64,000 nucleotides of DNA from Algoriphagus machipongonensis (GTDB lineage Bacteria > Bacteroidota > Bacteroidia > Cytophagales > Cyclobacteriaceae): contig NZ_CM001023.1 in NCBI RefSeq assembly GCF_000166275.1, positions 186,001 through 250,000 of the forward strand, read 5' to 3'. This document shows positions 27,070 to 35,801 of the stretch, piece by piece. Numbering within the stretch: position 1 is the stretch's first letter; each line of letters opens with the position of its first letter. Both the position numbers and the translations under genes were made by a program. The notes under the pieces are model-generated. The model was not told the origin of the DNA. It searched no databases and worked only from the letters and a program-made list of their open reading frames with translations.

Positions 27070-27819
27070 TTAGCCTGCGGGGATTGGCTCAGTTTTTTCC
27101 ACCCAAAAATTATTAAAGCCTTCACCGATAATGATGGTCACTTTTGAAAGCTGAAGTAATTCTAGGATAGCCAGAAAGGTATAAATCACAAAAATTTTAT
27201 CTGGTTTGTAGGTGATAAATTCTGAAAACGGAACTTGCTTTTTAAAACTGATTTTTTCCAGGACAAAATCTTTTTGTTGTTCGATGGTATAAGGATACTG
27301 AATCACCGTGTGGGTAGTTTCATCCCTTCTAGAGGCAAACTTAGCCATACTTTTTTGAAACACTTTCAGAAGCTTGTATAGATCTACGTGTTGCATCTCT
27401 GCATCCACATCCTCCACCTTGCTAAGCTGCTGAAGCTCAAACATCAGGTTTCCTCTTTTTTCTTTAGAAAGTCTTTCCTCCTCAAGGTCTGCCAGCTCTT
27501 GAATTACTGATTTATACTTTTTGTATTCCAAAAGGTTTCTGATCAACTCTTCCCTAGGGTCAATTTCCTCCCCTTCCTCATTTAATTCAGGCCTTGGAAG
27601 CAACAGTTTGGATTTGATTCTCATTAGGGTGGCCGCGAAGAGAATAAATTCACTAGCTACCTCAATTTCCATTTGTTCCAAATGATGCAGGTAATCCAGG
27701 AAATCATTTGTTATCTTGGAGATAGGAATATCATATATATCCAATTCGTCCCGCTCGATGAAGAATAACATCAGATCAAACGGGCCTTCGAAAAGCGGTA
27801 ATTTGATTTCGAAACTCAA
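27070..27819 (-). CDS. scpA: Segregation and condensation protein A (ScpA)
   Basis: 249 residues with the ScpA opening LPLFEGPFDLMLFFIERDELDIYDIPI and a C-terminal winged-helix half (FLAILELLQLSKVTI). ScpA is the kleisin bridging the SMC heads in chromosome condensation. The start appears to be TTG (27817-27819), since MSFEIKLPLFEGP matches homologous starts and no ATG precedes it. Two downstream genes follow closely on the same strand. Confidence 0.93.
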   Translation of the reverse strand: MSFEIKLPLFEGPFDLMLFFIERDELDIYDIPISKITNDFLDYLHHLEQMEIEVASEFILFAATLMRIKSKLLLPRPELNEEGEEIDPREELIRNLLEYKKYKSVIQELADLEEERLSKEKRGNLMFELQQLSKVEDVDAEMQHVDLYKLLKVFQKSMAKFASRRDETTHTVIQYPYTIEQQKDFVLEKISFKKQVPFSEFITYKPDKIFVIYTFLAILELLQLSKVTIIIGEGFNNFWVEKTEPIPAG

Positions 27820-27996
27820 GGGATATTTAAATTATTGGTTAATTTTGCAACCTTGTAGCCAAAGATATTCAATTAAGCGTAAATTAATTGGACTTACGTG
27901 AAAGAATGAGAAAAGGTGTCAAAAGTTTTCGGCACTGGTTTTGGAACAAAAGTCTTCCAGAATAGTTATTTCATTCTGACACATGAACACCAAACA

Positions 27997-29913
27997 ATGT
28001 TGATTCAACCCGGAGAATTATTAGCACAAATCAACAGCCCAGCGGATCTCAAGAAATTTCCGAAAGAAAAGCTGGTTCAAATTTGTGACGAGTTAAGACA
28101 ATATATTGTTGATAATGTCTCCGTATATGGTGGGCATTTCGGCGCCAGTCTTGGAGTGGTAGAGCTGACTGTAGCATTACACTATATACTTAATACCCCT
28201 GAAGATCAATTGGTTTGGGATGTTGGCCATCAAGCTTATGGTCATAAAATCCTAACGGGAAGAAGGGATCAGTTTCATACCAACCGGGTTTATGGTGGTA
28301 TCTCTGGATTTCCAAAAAGGAAAGAAAGTGAATACGATACTTTTGGTGTTGGGCACTCCAGCACATCGATATCTGCTGCCTTAGGAATGGCTGTTGCCTC
28401 CAAATACAAAGGCATCAAACAAAAACAGCACGTTGCTGTCATCGGAGATGGCTCCATGACTGGAGGAATGGCTTTTGAAGCTATGAACCATGCAGGAGTA
28501 AGCGATTCCAACCTCCTAATCATCCTAAATGATAACTGTATGTCCATAGACCCTAATGTTGGGGCTTTAAAGGACTATTTGACGGATATTACTACATCTC
28601 ATACGTATAATAAAGTCAAAGATGAAGTTTGGAAGTTATTGGGCAAGTTCAGCAAATTTGGAACTAGTGCTCAAGATGTTATTTCAAAAGTAGAAGGGGC
28701 AATTAAGTCTGCTGTTTTAAATCAAAGCAATCTTTTTGAATCCTTAAACCTTCGATATTTTGGTCCTGTGGATGGCCATGATGTAAATCATATGGTAGAA
28801 ATCCTTCAGGATATGAGAGATATTCCTGGACCTAAGATTTTGCACTGTGTGACAGTCAAAGGAAAGGGTTATGCTCCCGCAGAGAATGGAAACAAAACTA
28901 CTTGGCATGCTCCCGGGACCTTTGATAAAGTGACCGGAGAAATTTTCAAGAAGACGCCAAGTACTCCTCAGGCTCCTAAATACCAAGAAGTTTTTGGACA
29001 TACTCTAGTAGAGCTTGCTGAAATGGATGATCGTATCATGGGAGTGACTCCTGCGATGCCTTCAGGCTCTTCGATGAATATCATGATGAAAGCTATGCCG
29101 GATCGCGCATTTGACGTGGGAATCGCAGAGCAGCATGCAGTCACTTTTTCTGCCGGATTAGCGACACAAGGGCTTGTGCCTTTCTGTAATATCTATTCCA
29201 CATTTATGCAGCGTGCCTATGACCAAGTGGTTCATGATGTCTGCCTTCAAAATCTTCCAGTTGTCCTTTGCTTGGATAGAGCTGGATTTGCGGGAGCAGA
29301 TGGACCAACACACCATGGCGCTTACGATATAGCTTATTTCAGGTGCATCCCGAACCTGGTAGTTTCTGCACCGATGAATGAAGAAGAGCTCCGAAACATG
29401 ATGTATTCTGGTTCACTTCACAATGGTCCTTATTCTATCAGATACCCAAGAGGAAAAGGTGTGATGCCAGAATGGAAAACTCCATTTAGGAAAATCCCTT
29501 TAGGCCAAGGTAGGATTATCAAAGAAGGCGAAGAGATAGCCATTCTTACTATTGGTCATATTGGAAATTATGCTGTTGAGGCTTCCGAAATTTTATCCAA
29601 AGAAGGTTTAAATCCAGCTCACTACGATATGAGATTTGTGAAGCCTTTGGATGAGGAATTGTTACATGAAGTTTTTGGCAAATTTACCAAGGTAATTACT
29701 GTAGAAGATGGTTGCCTTCAAGGTGGATTTGGTTCTGCAGTCCTAGAATGGATGATGGATCATGGGTACCAAGCACAAGTAAAACGCTTAGGTATTCCAG
29801 ATGATGTCATCGAACATGGCGAACAATTAGAGTTGCATAAAGAATGCGGATTTGACCCAGAAGGTATTGCCGAAGCGGTCAAAAGCATGGCTGAAATAGC
29901 CAAGTCGCATTAA
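27997..29913 (+). CDS. dxs: 1-deoxy-D-xylulose-5-phosphate synthase
   Basis: 638 residues from the ATG at 27997 (MLIQPGELL); an upstream GTG at 27916 would add 27 residues unlike homologous starts. ThDP-binding motif is GDGSMTGGMAFEAMNH with NDNCMSI; the N-terminal VGHQAYGHKILTGR and the transketolase central pyrimidine-binding half (DVGIAEQHAVTFSAGLA) follow, then the C-terminal domain. It makes DXP from pyruvate and glyceraldehyde 3-phosphate, the entry to the MEP isoprenoid path and a precursor for thiazole. Followed after 11 bases by an alpha/beta hydrolase. Confidence 0.96.
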   Translation: MLIQPGELLAQINSPADLKKFPKEKLVQICDELRQYIVDNVSVYGGHFGASLGVVELTVALHYILNTPEDQLVWDVGHQAYGHKILTGRRDQFHTNRVYGGISGFPKRKESEYDTFGVGHSSTSISAALGMAVASKYKGIKQKQHVAVIGDGSMTGGMAFEAMNHAGVSDSNLLIILNDNCMSIDPNVGALKDYLTDITTSHTYNKVKDEVWKLLGKFSKFGTSAQDVISKVEGAIKSAVLNQSNLFESLNLRYFGPVDGHDVNHMVEILQDMRDIPGPKILHCVTVKGKGYAPAENGNKTTWHAPGTFDKVTGEIFKKTPSTPQAPKYQEVFGHTLVELAEMDDRIMGVTPAMPSGSSMNIMMKAMPDRAFDVGIAEQHAVTFSAGLATQGLVPFCNIYSTFMQRAYDQVVHDVCLQNLPVVLCLDRAGFAGADGPTHHGAYDIAYFRCIPNLVVSAPMNEEELRNMMYSGSLHNGPYSIRYPRGKGVMPEWKTPFRKIPLGQGRIIKEGEEIAILTIGHIGNYAVEASEILSKEGLNPAHYDMRFVKPLDEELLHEVFGKFTKVITVEDGCLQGGFGSAVLEWMMDHGYQAQVKRLGIPDDVIEHGEQLELHKECGFDPEGIAEAVKSMAEIAKSH

Positions 29914-29924
29914 AATATTTTAAA

Positions 29925-30692
29925 ATGTCTGGAATTAACTTTTTTGAAAAGGGTGAAGGTCAACCTCTCATCCTGATTCATGGTTTCTGTGAAGTAAGCC
30001 AAATGTGGAATGACTTTGCTGAAAAATTATCTTCCAATTTTAGAGTCATCTGTCCAGATCTTCCCGGTTTTGGCAAGTCACCTTTGGAGCATGAATCAAT
30101 CACGCTTGAAGAAACAGCAGTAATTTTAGAGGAGTGGATGGAAAAATTCAACATCCATCAACCCATCGTCATTGGACATTCTTTAGGAGGATATGTCACC
30201 CTAGCCTTAACGGAGTTAATGGGGAAAAACCTCAAAGCTATCGGTCTTTTTCATTCTACAGCCTTTCCTGATTCTGAGGAGAAAAAAGATATGCGGAATA
30301 GAACGGTTCAATTTTTAAAGAAAAATGGGGTGGATAAATTCGCCACTTCTTTCGTTCCTCCTTTAATTCCAGAAAACAAAAGAGAAGAACTCAAAGAGGA
30401 GGTTCAAAAAGCAATCGCACAAGGAAAACAATCCACTTTGGAAGGACTGATAGCTTACACATATGCCATGCGTGATAGAAGGGATCGGTTTGAGGTTTTA
30501 CGAAATTTCACAGGATCAAAGTTGATGATTGCAGGTGAACTAGACGGAGCCGTGCCCTTAGAAGCAAGCAGAAAACACAAAGAAGTAATCACCCACTACT
30601 TTGAATTAGCAGAAACGGGGCACATGGGATTGATTGAGCGCAAAGCCGAGACAATTGATATTCTCAATGACTTTTGCCTCAGCGTGATTTAA
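29925..30692 (+). CDS. Alpha/beta hydrolase
   Basis: 255 residues. Oxyanion segment LIHGF (17-21), nucleophile elbow GHSLGG with Ser86, an acidic residue near GELDGAVP and the catalytic histidine in ETGHMGLIE. Esterase or lactonase-like hydrolase of the MhpC/BioH type; substrate unknown. Starts 11 bases after dxs and is probably co-transcribed. It ends tail-to-tail with the sulfoxide reductase gene, with a four-base overlap. Confidence 0.85.
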   Translation: MSGINFFEKGEGQPLILIHGFCEVSQMWNDFAEKLSSNFRVICPDLPGFGKSPLEHESITLEETAVILEEWMEKFNIHQPIVIGHSLGGYVTLALTELMGKNLKAIGLFHSTAFPDSEEKKDMRNRTVQFLKKNGVDKFATSFVPPLIPENKREELKEEVQKAIAQGKQSTLEGLIAYTYAMRDRRDRFEVLRNFTGSKLMIAGELDGAVPLEASRKHKEVITHYFELAETGHMGLIERKAETIDILNDFCLSVI

Positions 30693-31171
30693 AGGGTTTT
30701 ACCTAATATCCCCATCAATTTTTCCAAGTAGAGCTGATCGGCACTATCAAAATCATTTACCTGATCGCTATCTACATCCAAAACCATAGCAACTTGCTCC
30801 CCTTTAAATACTGGAACTACGATTTCTGATCTAGAGGCTGAACTACATGCGATGTGACCTGGGAAAGCATCCACATCAGGAACAAGTTGGGTTTTGGCAT
30901 CTTGCCAGGCAGTACCACAAACACCTTTTCCTATTGAAATCCGAGTACAGGCAATAGGCCCTTGAAAGGGGCCTAAAACTAGTTGGGTCTCTTTTACTAA
31001 ATAAAATCCAACCCAGAAGAAGCCAAATGCTTCTTTCAATGCAGCTGTAATATTGGCAAGATTGGCATACAAATCAGGTTCCCCACTGATCAATGCTTCG
31101 ATCTGCGGAATAAGTGCTTCGTATTTTTCAGCTTTGTTAGCTGATTCTGGGATCATTAAATTTTCAGACAT
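30689..31171 (-). CDS. msrC: Free methionine-(R)-sulfoxide reductase (GAF domain)
   Basis: 160 residues, one GAF domain. Cysteines lie at 75, 85 and 109, with the same spacing (10 and 24) as the three cysteines of E. coli fRMsr (84, 94, 118), inside GPIACTRI, GKGVCGT and HIACSSASRSE. The enzyme reduces free Met-R-sulfoxide using thioredoxin. Its start overlaps the end of ribD by eight bases, indicating translational coupling. Confidence 0.9.
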   Translation of the reverse strand: MSENLMIPESANKAEKYEALIPQIEALISGEPDLYANLANITAALKEAFGFFWVGFYLVKETQLVLGPFQGPIACTRISIGKGVCGTAWQDAKTQLVPDVDAFPGHIACSSASRSEIVVPVFKGEQVAMVLDVDSDQVNDFDSADQLYLEKLMGILGKTL

Positions 31172-32186
31172 GGTAATGAATGGATAAATGGTCTTCTAAC
31201 ACGGGGATATTTTCCGAGGAAGGCTTCGGAATTAGTGGTGCTTTTATTCCTTCTCCGAATTTATTCCGGCTGGTAAATATCCTTGCCTCATCCCAAAGAC
31301 CTAATTCAATAAATTTGTTTAACAGAAAACTTCCCCCCTCCACAAGTAAGCTTTGAATATTTCTATTGTGAAGATCCTCCAAAATTTGATCTAGACTAAA
31401 GCCAGGCTTTAGTTTTACAAACTCCAGGTTTCCACTTTCCTCTGTTTTCTGTGTATTGTAGCAGATAGTTGGAACTGCCTGGTCAAACAATTTTAAGCTT
31501 TGGCTTAGTTCCAATTTACTGTCAATGACTAACCTCAAAGGGTTTTTACCAACCCAATCTCTGACATTCAAGGCGGGATCATCATATTTGGCAGTGTTTT
31601 TCCCTACCATAATTGCATCCTCCTCGGCTCTCCATTGATGCACTAATCTTCTACTGGAGGAGTTACTAATCCATTTGGAAGAATAATCAGATCTTGCAAC
31701 AAAGCCATCTTGAGTTTGGGCCCATTTCAAGATTACATAAGGCCTCTTTTTTTCAATTTGAGTGAAAAACCTTCTGTTTTGCCATCGAGCTTCCTCCTGC
31801 AAAAGCCCTGTTTCTACTTCAATGCCTGCTTCTTCTAAAATTTGAATTCCTTTTCCCCCAACCAATGGGTTGCTATCAAAAGCAGCAATCACCACTTTCC
31901 CTACTTTCTTGTCAACCAATAAATTGGCGCAGGGAGGAGTTTTTCCAAAATGTGCACAAGGTTCTAAAGTCACATAAACCGTGGAACCAACAATATCGGT
32001 TTGATCCTCTACGGAATTGACAGCATTTACTTCTGCATGTGCCTCTCCATACTTCTGATGATACCCTTCTCCAATGATTTTATCCTCTTTCACGATCACA
32101 CATCCCACCACAGGATTAGGGCTGACTTTTCCTCTCCCTAACTCAGCCAACTCTAAAGCTCTTCTCATGTAGCTTATTGCACTCAT
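31164..32186 (-). CDS. ribD: Bifunctional riboflavin biosynthesis deaminase/reductase RibD
   Basis: 340 residues. N-terminal cytidine-deaminase-like zinc site: HAE (50-52) and P-C-A-H-F-G-K-T-P-P-C (76-86). The C-terminal half (about 150-340) is the NADPH-dependent reductase domain. It performs the deamination and side-chain reduction steps of riboflavin synthesis. The start follows the stop of the DUF4382 gene by one base. I see no FMN riboswitch nearby. Confidence 0.94.
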   Translation of the reverse strand: MSAISYMRRALELAELGRGKVSPNPVVGCVIVKEDKIIGEGYHQKYGEAHAEVNAVNSVEDQTDIVGSTVYVTLEPCAHFGKTPPCANLLVDKKVGKVVIAAFDSNPLVGGKGIQILEEAGIEVETGLLQEEARWQNRRFFTQIEKKRPYVILKWAQTQDGFVARSDYSSKWISNSSSRRLVHQWRAEEDAIMVGKNTAKYDDPALNVRDWVGKNPLRLVIDSKLELSQSLKLFDQAVPTICYNTQKTEESGNLEFVKLKPGFSLDQILEDLHNRNIQSLLVEGGSFLLNKFIELGLWDEARIFTSRNKFGEGIKAPLIPKPSSENIPVLEDHLSIHYHV

Positions 32187-32187
32187 C

Positions 32188-32994
32188 TTAAGGCTTCGGT
32201 TTTAAAGTTATCTTTTCAAGCGTTTGGGTTACCCCTTTTTCTACCTGCACATTATTAATCAAGGTGTCTTGATATAATTCATCTTTTGGATCCACATATA
32301 TGGAGTAGGTACCAACAGGCAACCTAAAAAGAAATGATCCTGAGCTATTAGGATGCGTGCTTAAAGAATCTCCATCTTGGATAGCATAAATAGCAGGCTT
32401 AAGAGTTGTTGGTCCCAAGGAACCTTTAACTTCCCCCGTTCCTGCTCCTCGATAAATGATAAATGTGGGATCCAGCTGTACCTTTAAGGGATTCTCTTCT
32501 GCAACTAAAATAGATTTTTCCAAATCAAAATCAAGAACGATATCATAGGAAAACCCTTGGTCTATATCCATCTCAAAGTCTAAGGGAACATCCATTTCCG
32601 ACAGGTCCGCCAATTCCAGTTTGTACTTTTTTTCATCCAAATACAAGGAATGCTGATCTCCAAGCTTCACAGTAATTTTAAGAATCTTGCTCACTGGAAA
32701 TTCATTTCTTCCTAAGAGCAATGCTTCTCCGCCTACTAATGCACTTACTTCAATTTTTTTATCCCCAGGAGCATAGGGAAGAAATTTGGTTTGAAGGGTG
32801 CCATCGGATTTCCCATCAACAATATACTCGATCTCTGCTCCCAGAATTTCTACAAAAACAGAATCCCAAACGGCTGGAGAATCCACCAAAATAAGGTTTA
32901 CAAGTCCTTTAGGATCTGAATCTATGTCCTCTTTACAGCTCCAAAATCCCAAAAATGTACTTCCTACGAGGAAATAATAAATCAACTTTTTCAC
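32188..32994 (-). CDS. DUF4382 domain lipoprotein (copy 2)
   Basis: 268 residues from a GTG start at 32994. A lipobox (STFLGFWSC, Cys20) marks it as a lipoprotein. The DUF4382 opening is LVNLILVDSPAVWDSVFVEILGAEI, followed by Ig/CarboxypepD-like strands with SGSFLFRLPVGTYSIYV near the C-terminus. It is a paralogue of the gene just upstream. Function unknown; possibly cell-surface. It adjoins ribD by one base. Confidence 0.82.
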   Translation of the reverse strand: MKKLIYYFLVGSTFLGFWSCKEDIDSDPKGLVNLILVDSPAVWDSVFVEILGAEIEYIVDGKSDGTLQTKFLPYAPGDKKIEVSALVGGEALLLGRNEFPVSKILKITVKLGDQHSLYLDEKKYKLELADLSEMDVPLDFEMDIDQGFSYDIVLDFDLEKSILVAEENPLKVQLDPTFIIYRGAGTGEVKGSLGPTTLKPAIYAIQDGDSLSTHPNSSGSFLFRLPVGTYSIYVDPKDELYQDTLINNVQVEKGVTQTLEKITLKPKP

Positions 32995-33060
32995 GGAGTA
33001 AATTTAGCCCAAAACTTATCAAAAAATAGGAATTCCATGGATAGGGGGTTAAAATCAAAA

Positions 33061-33088
33061 AAAGCCGGCTATTAACCGGCTTTTATTT
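33061..33088 (-). terminator. Terminator after DUF4382 copy 1
   Basis: Arms AAAGCCGG and CCGGCTTT around a six-base loop, with a T run after the stem in minus-strand reading (the stem ends in the A run at 33056-33063 of the plus strand). It lies directly after the stop of the DUF4382 gene at 33092. Confidence 0.8.
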
Positions 33089-33091
33089 TTG

Positions 33092-33934
33092 TTATTCTTC
33101 TATAGGAACCAGCGTTATGGGATCCATTGTTTCTACCATACCTTCTTCTACCATCACATCATCTACTATCAAGATGGCATATTCATCATTTGGAGTAAAG
33201 GTGATCGTATAAAGACCATCATCCATCCCTAAAATCTTGAAATTTCCATCATCATCTACGAAGGTATTATAAGTGTCATCTCCTTTACTAGCACTTACAG
33301 CTACTGGCATTGCTTCGTCAGGGAAAACTTGACCCATCACTCCTGAAGCTGCCTCTTCCATATAAGCTCTTAAAACTGGCTTAAGAATTATATTTCCTGA
33401 ATTTCCAGCTTCTACAATAGATTTAGCCACATCAAAATCAATGACTAAATTATAACTCATTCCGCCTTCTATATCTTCATCAACTTTTATTTTAAGACCA
33501 GATTGTTGAGCACTAGGAGTTTTTAAATCAAATCTATCACCATTTTTAATGACATAATTATCATCCCCTAATACCAATCTTAATTGATCAATTTCTCCTT
33601 CAGGAAAATCTTCAGATCCTAAGAATAAAGAGTTTTCTCCTGTTAGATCCAGTAAATTCACATAACGATTAGTTTCATCATATGGAATTTCGATCCATCC
33701 AATTTCATCATCGTCATCATCTATTCCATCATCATCCATGTCATCATCACCGTCCGCTTTCACACGAACAGCTAAGACCTCCACCCACACTTCTTCAAAA
33801 TCTCCCGGAGCATCTACCATGTAGAAGTTTACTTTTGCCATCCCATTGGAGGGACTACCATCGTCATCATTGGAGCAGGCTACAGCAAACAACATGACTC
33901 CCACCATCATCAAATAATTGAATAAATTTTTCAT
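33092..33934 (-). CDS. DUF4382 domain lipoprotein with Asp-rich insert (copy 1)
   Basis: 280 residues. Lipobox ends at VACS (Cys20). After the DUF4382 opening (KVNFYMVDAPGDFEEVWVEVLAVRV) there is an insert at about 57-78 made almost only of Asp and Gly (DGDDDMDDDGIDDDDDE). This resembles a calcium-binding loop or low-complexity spacer. The core then continues with LLDLTGENSLFLGSEDFPEGEI and ends with CarboxypepD-like strands. Followed by a strong terminator. Surface function unknown. Confidence 0.83.
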   Translation of the reverse strand: MKNLFNYLMMVGVMLFAVACSNDDDGSPSNGMAKVNFYMVDAPGDFEEVWVEVLAVRVKADGDDDMDDDGIDDDDDEIGWIEIPYDETNRYVNLLDLTGENSLFLGSEDFPEGEIDQLRLVLGDDNYVIKNGDRFDLKTPSAQQSGLKIKVDEDIEGGMSYNLVIDFDVAKSIVEAGNSGNIILKPVLRAYMEEAASGVMGQVFPDEAMPVAVSASKGDDTYNTFVDDDGNFKILGMDDGLYTITFTPNDEYAILIVDDVMVEEGMVETMDPITLVPIEE

Positions 33935-34047
33935 TGGTTAAATAGTTCAGTTAGTTTATCTCTACTCTCTTATCCAAGCTCTGTGCCATTAATACAATTT
34001 TCCATTTTTAAACGAATTCTAAAAGGTCCTTGTTATTTTTGGGGATG

Positions 34048-35394
34048 ATGAAATGGGAAAATCTTTTAGCCCGGGGCAGATTTGGTGATGAACCCGGATT
34101 TATTCCAACTCAAGCAGTACGAAGTGAGTTTGAAGTAGATTATGATCGGATAATATTTTCGGCACCATTCCGAAACTTACAAGACAAGACACAGGTGTTT
34201 CCGCTGCCTGATCAGGCTTTCGTTCACACCCGTCTTACTCATAGTCTTGAAGTTTCCAGTGTGGGTCGTTCCCTCGGAAAATCTGCTGGAGAATACTTAC
34301 TTGAAAAATACCCAAACCTTAAAAAGACCGGTATTTCAGCCTATGAAGTAGGTGCAATTGTAGCAGCTGCTGCATTGACACATGATATAGGTAACCCTCC
34401 TTTTGGCCATGCAGGAGAGGAAGCGATTTCAGATTTCTTTAAGTTCCATCCCATGGGAAAATGCTGGAAAACGCATGTTCGTGGCGAGCAATGGGCAGAT
34501 TTATGTGATTTTGAAGGGAATGCACAAGGCTTCAGAATGTTGGTTTCGAAATCCAACGGACTGAAACTTACTTATGCGACCCTCGCTGCTTTTACTAAAT
34601 ACCCTAGGCCAAGCTTTATTCCGCACCGAGATGTGGCCCGTAGAAGTCAAAAGAAATATGGTTTCTTTATTAACCAGCTCACTGACTTTGAACAGATGAG
34701 TTCTTTTCTTGGGATAGAAAAATCCAGCCCTGAATGCTGGTTTAGACATCCTCTGGCATTTTTAGTTGAAGCTGCGGATGATATCTGCTACAGCATCATT
34801 GATTTGGAGGATGGCTGCACCATGGGACTTGTGAGCTTTGAAGAGACGGTCAAGTTATTGGCACCAATTCTTAAAGATAAATTTGATCCTAAAAAGCTCA
34901 AGGAGCCTCGGACTAACACCCAAAATTTAGGTGCCCTACGAGCAATTGCAATTGGTGAGCTAATTAGAGAAACTGTTGAAGTTTTTGCACAATATGAGGA
35001 GAGCATGTGCAAAGGTTTTTTTGATAAAGCTCTTACTGATATCATCCCTTCGGCCAAAGCTCTGAAGAAAATCACTGAAATTTCTGTGGAGAAAATTTAC
35101 AGATCTAAAGTAGTGCTGGAAAAAGAAGCGGCTGGATTCCAGGTTTTGGAAGGCTTGCTAGCCGTTTACTCCAAGGCATTATATAACAAATTTTACGATC
35201 CGGATAATTTCTCTGGACAAGACAAAAGTATTCTAAGGCTATTACCTGAAGATTTTCCAATGAAAGGCTGGGGGGAAGAAGTAAATCCTTATCCACTTCT
35301 CAGGTCATTGGTAGATTTTATTTCAGGAATGACTGACAAATATGCTCTTAATCTGTACAGACGTGTCAATGGCATTTCTTTCCCAGGATCCTGA
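34048..35394 (+). CDS. dgt: Deoxyguanosinetriphosphate triphosphohydrolase (dGTPase)
   Basis: 448 residues from the second of two adjacent ATGs (34045, 34048); a longer TTG start at 34030 is unlikely. The HD-domain metal site is visible: HTRLTHSLEVS and ALTHDIGNPPFGHAGE, with a later DDICYSIIDLED carrying the last metal Asp. It hydrolyses dGTP to deoxyguanosine and triphosphate and helps to set dNTP levels. Length matches the long dGTPase group. Confidence 0.93.
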   Translation: MKWENLLARGRFGDEPGFIPTQAVRSEFEVDYDRIIFSAPFRNLQDKTQVFPLPDQAFVHTRLTHSLEVSSVGRSLGKSAGEYLLEKYPNLKKTGISAYEVGAIVAAAALTHDIGNPPFGHAGEEAISDFFKFHPMGKCWKTHVRGEQWADLCDFEGNAQGFRMLVSKSNGLKLTYATLAAFTKYPRPSFIPHRDVARRSQKKYGFFINQLTDFEQMSSFLGIEKSSPECWFRHPLAFLVEAADDICYSIIDLEDGCTMGLVSFEETVKLLAPILKDKFDPKKLKEPRTNTQNLGALRAIAIGELIRETVEVFAQYEESMCKGFFDKALTDIIPSAKALKKITEISVEKIYRSKVVLEKEAAGFQVLEGLLAVYSKALYNKFYDPDNFSGQDKSILRLLPEDFPMKGWGEEVNPYPLLRSLVDFISGMTDKYALNLYRRVNGISFPGS

Positions 35395-35616
35395 TTCTAT
35401 TGATCTAGCAGATTGCTTCTTTTCTTTAAAACAATAGGTGAGTTCAATCAATTTATCTATGTAATCTAGGCTGTTTCTTTCATTGAGTAATCCGTCTGAT
35501 TTTGCTAACCCCATTTTGAAATTGGGTAGGTAGTAAGCAAATGTCTTTTTCCGATAATTAGAAATTACATTTCGGTAAATATTGGTAATCAGAGAGTTCC
35601 AATCCCTTTTTTTTGC
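35323..35616 (-). pseudogene. Possible degraded gene remnant between dgt and the AsmA gene
   Basis: The 407-base gap 35395-35801 holds no intact gene. On the minus strand one frame is free of stops for about 95 codons (35323-35613) and overlaps the end of dgt. Its peptide contains natural-looking segments such as YRKKTFAYYLPNFKMG and IDKLIELTYCFKEKK; the only Met start is at 35514, giving 63 residues. It may be the C-terminal remnant of a lost gene. I cannot name a family. The rest of the gap shows nothing beyond the AT-rich region ahead of the AsmA gene. Confidence 0.25.
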
Positions 35617-35801
35617 CTGCTAAATAATTTCAAAGAATGGAACATCCAATTCTCTTTAACTGAGTATTAAAATAAATCTTCTGGTTAAAGGCTCAAATTT
35701 TGCAACAATTTAGTCAACAGATGACTTATCTGCGTAAATAGCGATTAGCTAAAATACCTAAATAGGAGCCAAACCATCCTATTAGACCAATAGAACAAAA
35801 A

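Noticed and set aside
30689..31171. GAF-domain signalling protein
   Set aside because: The three cysteines match free-Met-R-sulfoxide reductase spacing, so it is an enzyme.
33682..33897. His-rich frame opposite the Asp-rich DUF4382 region
   Set aside because: It arises from reading ATC/GAT repeats on the other strand; low complexity only.
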